Assembly (NCBI GenBank): GCA_022788085.1
Contig: JALEWA010000111.1
Location: forward strand, 1 to 37,334
Length of the DNA stretch: 37,334 bases
Source of the DNA: Lachnospiraceae bacterium
GTDB lineage: Bacteria; Bacillota; Clostridia; Lachnospirales; Lachnospiraceae
Reading direction: 5' to 3'
Under the pieces are notes generated by a model that was not told the DNA's origin, did not search any database, and saw only the letters and a program-made list of their open reading frames with translations. The translations under genes and the position numbers were made by a program. Numbering within the stretch: the first letter of the stretch is position 1; every line of letters begins with the position of its first letter. Positions 1 to 8,654 of this stretch are shown piece after piece.

Positions 1-362
1 ATTCTGAATTGAAGCAACAAAGGATTATATGGTTTCATGACAAAATCCCAGACACCATATTCCAGACATTTTTGTTCTAAGCCCTCATCCTCATTGGAAG
101 TCGCAACAATAACAGGAATATTATTATATTCCTGATGGTTCCTGAAATTCTCTAAAAATGTAACACCATCCATAACCGGCATGACTACATCTAACACAAT
201 AACTGCTATGTTTTCTGAATGTTTGGCAAGCACATCTAATGCCTCTTTGCCATTTTCAGCAGTAAGTATTTCATAATCTTCTTTTAACACATCCGAAAGA
301 GATTTCTTTATAAATTCTTCATCATCTACAATTAATATCGCATTTTTATTTGCTTTTTTCAT
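1..362 (-). CDS. Response regulator receiver domain protein, partial (C-terminus outside window)
   Basis: Reading from the ATG at 362 towards position 1 gives 120 residues of a CheY-like receiver domain with no stop before the window edge. Visible hallmarks are the acidic pair in ILIVDDEE (about residues 9-16), the phospho-acceptor Asp58 in VIVLDVVMP, a Thr in VATSNED and the invariant Lys in VMKPYN. A GGAAGG ribosome binding site precedes the ATG. The receiver is nearly complete at the edge, so any output domain (HD-GYP, GGDEF, EAL or DNA-binding) lies outside and cannot be named. It has its own near-consensus promoter. Family assignment is firm; the process it controls is unknown. Confidence 0.93.
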   Translation of the reverse strand, partial: MKKANKNAILIVDDEEFIKKSLSDVLKEDYEILTAENGKEALDVLAKHSENIAVIVLDVVMPVMDGVTFLENFRNHQEYNNIPVIVATSNEDEGLEQKCLEYGVWDFVMKPYNPLLLQFR

Positions 363-401
363 ATTACATTCCTTCCACCAGGATAGCATTCTCCTTTTTA
401 T

Positions 402-431
402 ATTATACAGTTTTTGCTTGTTGAATGTCAA
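402..431 (-). promoter_or_regulatory. Sigma-A type promoter of the response regulator gene
   Basis: On the minus strand TTGACA (431-426) and TATAAT (407-402) are both perfect hexamers, separated by 18 bases, about 40 bases upstream of the ATG at 362. The palindrome TGTCTGACA (435-443) sits immediately upstream of the -35 box and is a candidate operator. Confidence 0.75.
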
Positions 432-553
432 TATTGTCTGACATTATATCCTTTTCCTGTAACTATTCAGCACCTTTATAGTTACTCTATTTCGAATAAA
501 TAATATACCCGTATGAGGTATATTGCGAGTACTTATTAGGATCACCAGGGCAT

Positions 554-590
554 AAAAAAACAGAATCTGGTATGAAACCAAATTCTGCTT
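554..590 (-). terminator. Rho-independent terminator of the RND operon
   Basis: The inverted repeat CAGAATCTGGT/ACCAAATTCTG (561-587, one mismatch, 5-base loop) is followed, on the minus strand, by a run of seven T (560-554). It lies just downstream of the stop of the RND pump gene. Confidence 0.85.
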
Positions 591-600
591 TCTTTACAGT

Positions 601-3600
601 TTATTTTTTCTGGGAATTCTTCTTTTCCTGTTTCATTTGACGTTTTTGCAGTTTTCTTTCCTTTGCCTCACGATGTCCATCCTTACTCATCAGTAAATAG
701 AAGCTTGGCAGTAATAGCAGAATCAACAATGTTGATGTGATCAGACCACCTATGATGATAAGAGACATTCCCTTCATCATTGCTGCATTTTCATTATTTG
801 TAAAAATCATTGGTATCATGGAAAGAATTGTAGTCAGCGTCGTCATCAGAATAGGGCGAAGACGAATACATCCGCTTTCCATCAAAGCATCATTCAATGG
901 CATAGTTTCCTTTAGCTGGTTTGCAGTATCTACATACAGAATACCATTATTTACAACGATACCTACAAGCATCAATACACCCATCAGAGAGGTCATATTC
1001 AGGGTAGAATTTGTTATATACAGCAGGAAGAAAGAACCAATCAAACTAAATGGAATACTCAGCATGACCATTAAAGAGAATCTTGGTGATTCAAACTGAA
1101 TTGCCATAACAAGGAAAATCAAAAATACAGCAGTGATAATTGCCATACCGATTGCGGTAAATTCCTCCATCATCATTTCCATCATCATGTTCTCTGTCTG
1201 CTCCACACCCTCCGGGAAGTCTGCGTTTTCCACTGCTTCATAAATAGCATTCTGTGCTGTAAACTTAGCTTCATCTGTGGTATAAGCAGTAATTGCAACC
1301 TGATATTTACCATTGCTTCGAATTAATGTCTCCGGTACATCTGAGAAAACCGGTTCTGCTACATCAGCAACAGTAATCGTTGTTCCTCTTGGTGTTGCTA
1401 TTTCAAGATTCATCAGCTGGCTCATTTCTAAATAACTTCCCTTTGGATACTCCAGCATAACGGAATACTCGTCGGTTCCAATGTTCATCTTCATAGCCTC
1501 TTTACCACTGCTTGCATTGTACATCTCACTTGCTACCTGCACGGCTGTTAACCCTACATCCATACATTTCAATGGATCAATCTTAATCTTTGCCTGCGAT
1601 GCATCTGAAGTGAGATCACTGGATACCTTGATGACTCCCGGTACTTTTAACATCAACTGCTCTACCTGCCTTGCTGCTGTCTTCAAGTTCTCCATACTCT
1701 CACCGCTTAAGTCAATTTCTGTAGAAGAACCAACACTCATCATCGATGTCATTCCGCTTCCTGAAGCTTCCACAATAATACTCATATTGGTATATCCGCT
1801 AAGCTCACGGTTATATTTATCTACCAGTTCGTTAATACTCTTATTACAGCTTTCAGCCGGATATGCAGTAATTGTCGCCTTTGCTCCACTGATGGAAACA
1901 TTGCATCCTTCAAAGTCCGGATCCTCGATAATCATCTGTTCTATTGGCTGAATATTCTCATCTATAACCTCAAGACGTGTACCGCTACGCTGTTCTATAG
2001 TAATACTCATGTTATCAAGACCTGTTGCCGACATAAGCTCCGTATCAAGCTGCCCTGCCAGATAGATAGCAAGCACAAGAAGTCCGACTGCTACCAGCAT
2101 AACCGTCTTCTTTTTCAACATAATATGGCGTAGAATCGTTCTATAGCCTGCATTGACTTTGGCAAGAATCTTATTGATTGGTGTATCCTTTTTTTCTTTC
2201 GGTCTGTATTTCCAAAAGAAAATCGGAATCAAGGTCAATGCAATAATCAAAGAGGATAACATGGCAAAAATAATGGTAAAACCAAGCTCATCAAACAACT
2301 GTCCTGCAAGTCCCTTCAACGTTGCAAGCGGCAGATAAACAACGATTGTAGTAATGGTAGAAGCAACTACGGATGAAGCAACTGTCTTTGTACCGAGGAA
2401 TGCCGCTTCTTTAAAATCAGGATTCTTATCCTTCAAACGGAAACAGCTTTCCAAAACGACAATAGATGAGTCTACCATCATACCAATGGCAATGACAAGT
2501 GCTCCCATAGTAACGATATTCAGGGAAAATCCGGCAAAGCTCATAAATATCAGCGTCGCCATCAAAGCTATCGGCATAGAGCTTCCTACAATCAGGCTGG
2601 CTTTCAAATCTCCAAAGAAGATAAACAATACAAGCATGGAAAACACTACGCCAAGTGCCAAGGTCTCTCCAACAGCACTTAAAGAAGAAATAATACTATC
2701 TGCTGCATCATATGCAACAGCAATCTGTACTGCCGGGTTCTTTGCGGAAGTCTTTTCAATAACCTTTTTCACCTGTTTTGACACATCAACCGTACCGGCA
2801 CTTTGTGTCTTAGCGATGCCAATACTGATGCTGTCATTTCCATTAAAACGGCTGATACTTTCATAATCCTTTGCCGCCATGGAAACTGTTGCAATATCTG
2901 ACAGCTTTATAACACTTCCCCTGCCTGTTACGATTGGAACATTCTGCAAATCTATTAAAGTCTCCGGTTTAGAAGAAGCAGACGAACTAATCTCCTGTGA
3001 CCCCTGATTTACTCCACCAATTGGGATTGTAAAGTCGGTCGTTGCAATGTAGGTAGACACATTCGCCATTGTCACACCGTATTGCTTCATCTTGTCCTGA
3101 TGAAGTTCAATCCGGATATAATCTTCCTGTCCACCTGTTACCGTAACATCTGCAATATCTGCAACACGTTCCAGTTCCGGTTCAAGTTCATCCTTTACAA
3201 ATGCCAAGACATCTGTATCACCGGTTGTCGTTACTGACAAAGTCATGACATCCTGTGCATCCATGTTCATTTCAATGATAACCGGATCTCTTGCATCCTC
3301 CGGTAACTGCAAAGATGCGGTGTCAAGAGCACTTCTCAGGTCAGAATATGCCTCGTCAATGTCCGTACCATAATCATAGGAAAACATAACCATAGACATA
3401 TTCGCTGTTGACTGGGAATCAATCGAATCCACACCTGCAAGTGTTTTACCGGAATCCTCTACCACCTTTGTTACCAGCTCCTGTGTTGTCTCAGGATCAC
3501 CGCCCTGATAAATTGTCAGTACAAAAAGCATAGGCATTTCCATATCCGGTGTCAGTTCCATCTTAAAACCAAATACAGAACTGATTCCGAATACAATCAG

Positions 3601-3663
3601 GGCAAGTACGATTAACAGTACAGAAACCGGTCGTTTTAACGCAAGTTTTGTTAAGGAACTCAT
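601..3663 (-). CDS. RND-family (HAE1/AcrB-like) efflux transporter
   Basis: A 1020-residue inner-membrane pump with the duplicated RND plan: TM1 (about 14-34), a large extracytoplasmic loop, a TM cluster at about 325-485, a second TM near 522-540, a second large loop, and a final TM cluster at about 840-1000, with a basic C-terminal tail. TM4 reads MMVDSSIVVLES, so only one of the two AcrB acidic proton-relay residues is kept (Asp398; the second position is Ser). The TM10 motif is GIVVNNGIL, with Asn where AcrB has its relay Lys; this pattern is usual for many Gram-positive members. The start is supported by GGAGG overlapping the adaptor gene's TAG stop. It forms an operon with the adaptor (12-base gap) and a secreted protein. 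Substrate unknown. Confidence 0.92.
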   Translation of the reverse strand: MSSLTKLALKRPVSVLLIVLALIVFGISSVFGFKMELTPDMEMPMLFVLTIYQGGDPETTQELVTKVVEDSGKTLAGVDSIDSQSTANMSMVMFSYDYGTDIDEAYSDLRSALDTASLQLPEDARDPVIIEMNMDAQDVMTLSVTTTGDTDVLAFVKDELEPELERVADIADVTVTGGQEDYIRIELHQDKMKQYGVTMANVSTYIATTDFTIPIGGVNQGSQEISSSASSKPETLIDLQNVPIVTGRGSVIKLSDIATVSMAAKDYESISRFNGNDSISIGIAKTQSAGTVDVSKQVKKVIEKTSAKNPAVQIAVAYDAADSIISSLSAVGETLALGVVFSMLVLFIFFGDLKASLIVGSSMPIALMATLIFMSFAGFSLNIVTMGALVIAIGMMVDSSIVVLESCFRLKDKNPDFKEAAFLGTKTVASSVVASTITTIVVYLPLATLKGLAGQLFDELGFTIIFAMLSSLIIALTLIPIFFWKYRPKEKKDTPINKILAKVNAGYRTILRHIMLKKKTVMLVAVGLLVLAIYLAGQLDTELMSATGLDNMSITIEQRSGTRLEVIDENIQPIEQMIIEDPDFEGCNVSISGAKATITAYPAESCNKSINELVDKYNRELSGYTNMSIIVEASGSGMTSMMSVGSSTEIDLSGESMENLKTAARQVEQLMLKVPGVIKVSSDLTSDASQAKIKIDPLKCMDVGLTAVQVASEMYNASSGKEAMKMNIGTDEYSVMLEYPKGSYLEMSQLMNLEIATPRGTTITVADVAEPVFSDVPETLIRSNGKYQVAITAYTTDEAKFTAQNAIYEAVENADFPEGVEQTENMMMEMMMEEFTAIGMAIITAVFLIFLVMAIQFESPRFSLMVMLSIPFSLIGSFFLLYITNSTLNMTSLMGVLMLVGIVVNNGILYVDTANQLKETMPLNDALMESGCIRLRPILMTTLTTILSMIPMIFTNNENAAMMKGMSLIIIGGLITSTLLILLLLPSFYLLMSKDGHREAKERKLQKRQMKQEKKNSQKK

Positions 3664-3675
3664 ATACCATTCCTC

Positions 3676-5163
3676 CTATTCCTGCGTCTTATTTGCTGCA
3701 CCATTTTCGCTCTCGCGAATGGAAACTGCAACACCTTCACGCAACTGCGCAGACCATGTAGTAATTACCGTATCATCCTTCGTAATTCCTTCTGTTATCA
3801 CAATATTCTCCACATCATATAGCCCTGTAGTAACATTAGTCTTTTTTGCCTTTCCATCTACTACCGTATACACATATGCCTGAGTTCCATCATAATAAAC
3901 AGCATCATATGGAATAATCAGCGCATTCTTTTCATGATAGGTATCTGTTGTAAGCTTTGCCTTAGTACCGGAAAGCATAGCTGAAGTATCTCCCTTTATG
4001 CCTGCTTTAATCTTAAAAAGACCTGTTGTTGTATCCAGTGCACTGCCGATTTCAATAATCTCACCTTCATATTGCGCTACATCCTTCTCAAGTGAAATCT
4101 TTTGTCCTATCGAAAAGGTATTACGTACATCCTCACTGACATAAAAGGTAGCAACCATGGAATCCTTATTGGATATTACAAAAGCCGGATTGCTTGATGT
4201 AGCAAAATCATGTTCCTTTATATTAACCGTTTCTATTACTCCTGAGATTGCTGCTGTGATTGTATACGCTTTTAGACTCTCCTTGGCTTGTTCGATACCC
4301 AACTCAGCTGCTGAAATACTGTTCTGTGATACCTGCTTCTGCTCTTCGCGAAGCTCTCCATTACTGATACTGGTAGTTGTCGCTGTCTGACTGTAAGACT
4401 CATAAGTACTGTCAATGCTATCCTGAAGATTCTCAATTGCTTCTTCACACTGATCAATTGCCTGCTTGTAGCCATCTACTTTAGCCTGCCATTGAGCATC
4501 CAGTGAAGCTGCCGTCTGATATCGGGTCATTGCCGCCTGGTACTCATTCATTCCCTCCAAAGTTCCCTTATCAATACTTTCGGCATAATCCTTGATTTCT
4601 TCCGGGTCTTCGCGATAATCATATTTCTTCCTGACATCTGCAAGTTCCTTCTGGGCATCCGCAAGCTGTCTCTTATACCGTTCCAGCGAATCCATCGCAT
4701 CCAGAAAACTTTCCTGTTGCGTAGCTACACCATCCTCAATCTTAGAAAGAGAACTGTCCGTCTGTATATCATTTATAATAGTAGCGCCATCTCCATAAGA
4801 AAGGTTATATGCTCTCTTTGCATTATCCAGACTTATCTGCGCTGATTTCATGGATATCTGTGCCATCGTATCATCCAGTACCGCTAGCACATCTCCCGCC
4901 TCCACGACATCTCCTGCCTTCACCTTGACTTCCATAACCTCTGCAGTTGTCTTTGGTATGACATAGATAGAGTCGTCAGGATTAATCGTAGCTATAAATT
5001 CACCACTTAACTTCAAATCTCCAACCGTTGGATTCGCAGCTTCCACAATAGCCACATCCTCCGTAATCTCTTCTGTTTCCTTTGTCTGTCCACAGCCACC
5101 AAGCACTGACATGGATAATACTGTGCATAATAGCAGCGCTATTTTTTTCTGTCTGTTCTTCAT
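3676..5163 (-). CDS. HlyD/AcrA-type efflux adaptor lipoprotein
   Basis: A 495-residue membrane-fusion protein. Residues 1-24 are a lipoprotein signal peptide ending in the lipobox LGGC (Cys24), so it should be anchored to the outer face of the cytoplasmic membrane. A split lipoyl/barrel-sandwich domain (about 60-100 and 300-325) flanks a long, charged coiled-coil hairpin (about 101-298), followed by beta-barrel and membrane-proximal domains (KISLEKDVAQYEGEI, then LIIPYDAVYYDG). The hairpin is long for a monoderm, which has no outer-membrane channel to dock to. AAGGAAGG precedes the ATG. The partner is the adjacent RND pump. Confidence 0.9.
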   Translation of the reverse strand: MKNRQKKIALLLCTVLSMSVLGGCGQTKETEEITEDVAIVEAANPTVGDLKLSGEFIATINPDDSIYVIPKTTAEVMEVKVKAGDVVEAGDVLAVLDDTMAQISMKSAQISLDNAKRAYNLSYGDGATIINDIQTDSSLSKIEDGVATQQESFLDAMDSLERYKRQLADAQKELADVRKKYDYREDPEEIKDYAESIDKGTLEGMNEYQAAMTRYQTAASLDAQWQAKVDGYKQAIDQCEEAIENLQDSIDSTYESYSQTATTTSISNGELREEQKQVSQNSISAAELGIEQAKESLKAYTITAAISGVIETVNIKEHDFATSSNPAFVISNKDSMVATFYVSEDVRNTFSIGQKISLEKDVAQYEGEIIEIGSALDTTTGLFKIKAGIKGDTSAMLSGTKAKLTTDTYHEKNALIIPYDAVYYDGTQAYVYTVVDGKAKKTNVTTGLYDVENIVITEGITKDDTVITTWSAQLREGVAVSIRESENGAANKTQE

Positions 5164-5176
5164 AACTTTTCCTTCC

Positions 5177-5863
5177 TTAGAATCCTTCTATCGAAAAACG
5201 TACCGCATTAACCGGAACGTTAAACTCACTGTGATAAACACGTCCTTTCGCTAACGAACCACAATATAAATGCACCTTAGAAAGAACATTACCTGAAGCA
5301 TCATAGAAATAGCCATAGCAGCCCCATTTTGTAAAGCCGTCATCCTTATAGGAATCACAACGGTAGCTAATCTTTAAAGTATACTTATAATCATTATAAT
5401 CAGCATATTTATGGAACTCATACGGAGCAAATTCATATCCTGTAAGAGTACAGTAATTATTACGATTTGTTCCAAGTTTGGTTGGAATCTCCATCACAAT
5501 TGATGTAGCATTTACTGTTACATAGGCCACCACTGCCGGGTTGTCCATGTGATAAATTGCAATAACGGTAGAGCCGTTCCCTACATAATCAACCTGAAAA
5601 TTCGCAATATTGCTCATAGAAGCCATAGGCGCAACTGTTGCTACCTCGGGATTAGCCGATACACATGAAAGCCTGGAAGCATCAAATCCCTCCTGCATAG
5701 CTGCCACCAATACCGTGGATGAGCCCTCTGTCAAGGTCAGTGTTCCTGCTGACAAAATCAGTCCATTTCCTATATTTTCCTGTGCTGATGCTGTAATCGT
5801 AAAGGAAAGTACTAAGACAAATACAAGAACTGCAGATATCATTTTTTTCATTTTGTGGTTCAT
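5177..5863 (-). CDS. Secreted protein with a Big_2-like immunoglobulin fold
   Basis: A 228-residue protein with an N-terminal Sec signal peptide (hydrophobic core at about residues 9-24, cleavage probably after ITASA). Residues about 38-118 resemble a bacterial Ig-like (Big_2) domain: a LTEGSSTVLVA strand, the typical VSANPEVATVAP turn, and GNGSTVIAIYHM. The C-terminal half (about 125-228) is aromatic-rich, with paired Cys residues, and matches nothing I recognise. It is the first gene of the operon with the adaptor and RND pump (13-base gap), so it may be an extracytoplasmic accessory of the pump or share its induction. The RBS is GAGGAG. Confidence 0.7.
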   Translation of the reverse strand: MNHKMKKMISAVLVFVLVLSFTITASAQENIGNGLILSAGTLTLTEGSSTVLVAAMQEGFDASRLSCVSANPEVATVAPMASMSNIANFQVDYVGNGSTVIAIYHMDNPAVVAYVTVNATSIVMEIPTKLGTNRNNYCTLTGYEFAPYEFHKYADYNDYKYTLKISYRCDSYKDDGFTKWGCYGYFYDASGNVLSKVHLYCGSLAKGRVYHSEFNVPVNAVRFSIEGF

Positions 5864-5884
5864 TTACTTTCTCCTCTCTGGTAA

Positions 5885-5920
5885 AATTCGTTTTTATTAT
5901 AATGAGAAAAAGTACGAATT
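5885..5920 (-). promoter_or_regulatory. Candidate promoter and operator of the Ig-like/adaptor/RND operon
   Basis: Upstream of the operon the minus strand has TATAAT (5901-5896). A convincing -35 box is not visible. The -10 lies between the arms of the inverted repeat AATTCGT (5885-5891) and ACGAATT (5914-5920), which would be a natural place for a repressor. No regulator gene is adjacent. Seven-base arms in AT-rich DNA can be chance. Confidence 0.35.
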
Positions 5921-5941
5921 GGTAGATGTACATGTAAAAAT

Positions 5942-7638
5942 TTATTTTCTTTTTAGGTTTTTGCCTGTCTTCATTGCTTCATACAGTTCCCAATCCGTCA
6001 TATGATTATCTGTTACCAGAAGCAGAAATACCTTCCTGTCCTCTTTGCTATAGCAGTATTCCCGATACCATTTATCGTGTCGCGCATTGTCTCCGAGTTC
6101 ACGCACCATTCCCATAACCTTACGTACCATATATGCTGTATGCTTTACATCTGCAAAGCAGTCATTCAGAGCTCTCCTACACTTTGCGTTTGGTCAACAA
6201 TCAGTTGATGTGCCAGTAACCGTATATTTTCCGTATAAAACTGCTCTCCTGCATGTTCATCCTCATTGACGCCATAAGAAATCATTGCCTTTGGGTATGC
6301 AGCATAACAATCAGCAACTGTGGACATCCCATGAAAATATTCCTCTATAAAGCTCTTGCTTTACTGTTCATCAGACAGGCTGCATCCAAACCACTTTCTT
6401 CTGACAGCATCCAGATAATAAGTATGTGGACGTACATTAGAGCAGTTAATAATCCAGAAATCAATACCACCGCACTTTAACACGGTATCCAGTTCACGGT
6501 TCACAAAGTCAATGGAATTAGGCAACATGGTAATATGATTGGCAGCCTGTAAATCATAAAAGGAAACATGATAATAGATTCCCTGCATGCCACTGTCTTT
6601 TTTATCAGGCATGGAAGAAACTCTAGCCGTATGATTATCACGCCTTCTTGTGACCATCCTGCCATATCCGTTGTCTGCCCTTACCTTTATGACATCCGAA
6701 TCGAGTTCTATGTAACCTTGCTCGTATAGCTCCATGATTTCACCATAAAGATTGGTACAGAATATCGGGTTCTTCACATACTTTCTTACAATCTCACACT
6801 GTTTTCTGATCATGTCACTAATCATTTTCCCACGTTTCCGGGGCGTATCAAACTGACCTGTCGTATCTGTACTCCAAAACGGCATATCGCCCTGACCACG
6901 AAAGCATAGATTCCATACTACCTTGCACTGTCCCTGAAGTGATTCTGTTGCTATTTCCTTTTGCTCCCTTACTGCATCCTCCCAAAGCTTATGAAAGGCT
7001 TCTGGATGCTCCATATAATTAGGTTCTTCATCCGGATATTCCCTTACAAACATTTCTGCGCCAAGCGGTTCTGCATGATGATGGGTAATCCATAGTCCCA
7101 TATCAGCCGCTAGTCTTCTGTTTCTCCTTGACATCTTGTCTGTTCCGGGAATTACCATATTTCCACCACAACGAAGCAGTGCTTCAAAACACATTTTCCA
7201 GCCGTCAATACCATTCTCATTGTATTTCCACTTTAGCATAAGCACTTCGTCATTAAAGAACCAGCCTCGAAAACGAACCACTGGCTTTACGGACCGGATA
7301 ATTCCTTCCTCGATCTCAATGCTGTCCTTTACGTCAATCTCCTGATTCATCCAAAACCAAAAAGGCTTAATACCAAGGAAATGTTCACTCAAATAAAGCA
7401 GACCATAGATAAATCCCAATTCATCTGTTGCTTTTATTTCTATTCTCTGACTCTCTATCTCTATTATGTACTGCTCCGATTCCATATTTTCTCCCATCAC
7501 AAGATAGATATTACCTTGTCCATTTGCAGTACTTCTTAACACCTTTTCCTGATCTCTTTTTAGGATTTCAATGATATTCTGTATCGGAGCTGTTGCAATC
7601 TCTGTCAAAATCTTTGTCTTCCTATTCCACAAAAACAT
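5942..7638 (-). pseudogene. GH115-type glycosidase (alpha-glucuronidase-like), disrupted
   Basis: The first 425 codons (7638-6361) encode a protein resembling the N-terminal and catalytic part of glycoside hydrolase family 115: VVRFRGWFFNDE, ITHHHAEPLGAE and the STDTTGQFDTP region. The frame meets TAA at 6363-6361, but the same frame then continues open for 64 codons with coherent protein sequence (YPKAMISYGVNEDEHAGEQF) until TGA at 6168-6166. Homologous-looking sequence resumes in the -1 frame (RALNDCFADVKHTAY, then the segment ending MKTGKNLKRK at 5942). One nonsense change plus loss of one base thus explains three pieces of a gene of about 570 codons. GGAGG precedes the start. There is no signal peptide, so the ancestral enzyme was probably cytoplasmic. 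Functional expression of the 425-residue part alone is unlikely but possible. Confidence 0.8.
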
Positions 7639-7716
7639 AATTCAGTCCTCCTACTGCTCTTTTTTCCATTGTACTTAGTCACACACATGTTTTCTCTGCT
7701 TTTCTGCTTGAATTCA

Positions 7717-7755
7717 TTGCAAAAATTATCATTTAGGAATAATATGATTTCATAT
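7717..7755 (+). promoter_or_regulatory. Promoter of the amidohydrolase gene with overlapping palindrome
   Basis: TTGCAA (7717-7722) and TAATAT (7740-7745) are 17 bases apart, with a start expected near 7752. The palindrome ATATGA-TT-TCATAT (7742-7755) covers the -10 and start region and could be an operator. RBS AGAGGAG follows, before the ATG at 7776. Confidence 0.5.
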
Positions 7756-7775
7756 GAAAAGAGGAGAAAATAATT

Positions 7776-8621
7776 ATGATTATCGATTTTCACACACATA
7801 CCTTTCCTGCTGAAATTGCAGACCGTGCTGTCACGAAGCTTGCAAACAGCTCAAATATGAAGAATTATCTGTCAGGCAAAGAATCTGACTTGAAACTTAG
7901 CATGGAGGAAGCTCATGTTGACTATTCCGTTCTTCTTCCCGTAGTCACTAAACCATCACAGCAGGAGCATGTAAACAAGGCTGCCATAGAGCATAATGAA
8001 CACTTTCAGGAAACGGGAATCATTTCCTTTGGCGGTATCCACCCGGATAATTCCGATTATCGCGTGATATTAAGAAGCCTTGCGCAAAATGGCATACGTG
8101 GTATCAAAATCCATCCTGTTTTTCAGGAAACCTATATCGATGATATCCGTTTCTTACGCATTCTGGAATGCGCCTGTGAAAATGACTTGATTGTATTGAC
8201 TCATGCCGGCTTTGACATCAGCTTCCCGGGACAGGATTATGTTACGCCAAAGCATATCCTTTCTGCCATAGAGCAGGTAAAGCCGGACAAGCTCGTTCTT
8301 GCACACATGGGAGGCTGGAATTGTTGGGATGAGGTCGAAGAATTGCTTACCTCTCAAAATGTTTGGTTTGACACTTCTTTCTCCTTCTATCCGATTCGGC
8401 CTATGAACGAGGCTATTCCTTATGTCTGGAAGCCTCAACTTACTATGGAGCAATTCAAAAGAATAGTTCTTGCACATGGCACTGACCATATTCTGTATGG
8501 AAGTGACAGCCCGTGGACATCACAGGCAGAAAATATTGCCATGCTTAAGGAATGTGGATTTGATGAAGCTACACTCTCTGCCATTCTTGGTGGTAATGCA
8601 AAGGAACTGTTAAAACTTTAA
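7776..8621 (+). CDS. Amidohydrolase-superfamily TIM-barrel metal hydrolase (Amidohydro_2/TatD-like)
   Basis: A 281-residue cytoplasmic protein. The metal-binding HxH lies at the end of strand 1 (IDFHTHTFP, residues 4-8). Further ligands are likely in GIKIHPVFQ, VLTHAGFD and LVLAHMGGWN, and the conserved Asp in ILYGSDSPWTS near the C-terminus. This layout fits the Amidohydro_2 group of hydrolases and decarboxylases, and the length is normal. It has its own promoter and is followed immediately by a bidirectional terminator, so it is monocistronic. The substrate cannot be inferred from sequence. The divergent neighbour is the GH115 pseudogene. Confidence 0.85.
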   Translation: MIIDFHTHTFPAEIADRAVTKLANSSNMKNYLSGKESDLKLSMEEAHVDYSVLLPVVTKPSQQEHVNKAAIEHNEHFQETGIISFGGIHPDNSDYRVILRSLAQNGIRGIKIHPVFQETYIDDIRFLRILECACENDLIVLTHAGFDISFPGQDYVTPKHILSAIEQVKPDKLVLAHMGGWNCWDEVEELLTSQNVWFDTSFSFYPIRPMNEAIPYVWKPQLTMEQFKRIVLAHGTDHILYGSDSPWTSQAENIAMLKECGFDEATLSAILGGNAKELLKL

Positions 8622-8651
8622 AACGTGGGGATAAAATATCCCCACGTTTTA
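8621..8651. terminator. Bidirectional terminator between convergent genes
   Basis: A perfect 11-base stem, AAACGTGGGGA (8621-8631) and TCCCCACGTTT (8639-8649), with a 7-base loop. A residues 5' and T residues 3' give U-rich tails in both directions. It begins inside the amidohydrolase TAA stop and ends just before the acyl-CoA ligase stop at 8655. Confidence 0.85.
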
Positions 8652-8654
8652 TGA

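Noticed and set aside
4272-4475. Short overlapping frame inside the adaptor gene
   Set aside because: It is antiparallel or out-of-frame coding shadow of the coiled-coil region with no ribosome binding site. The same applies to other short frames opposite the large genes.
6361-6363. Programmed stop readthrough in the GH115-type gene
   Set aside because: No readthrough context was recognised, and a second lesion (a frameshift near 6170-6190) is present, so decay is the simpler explanation.
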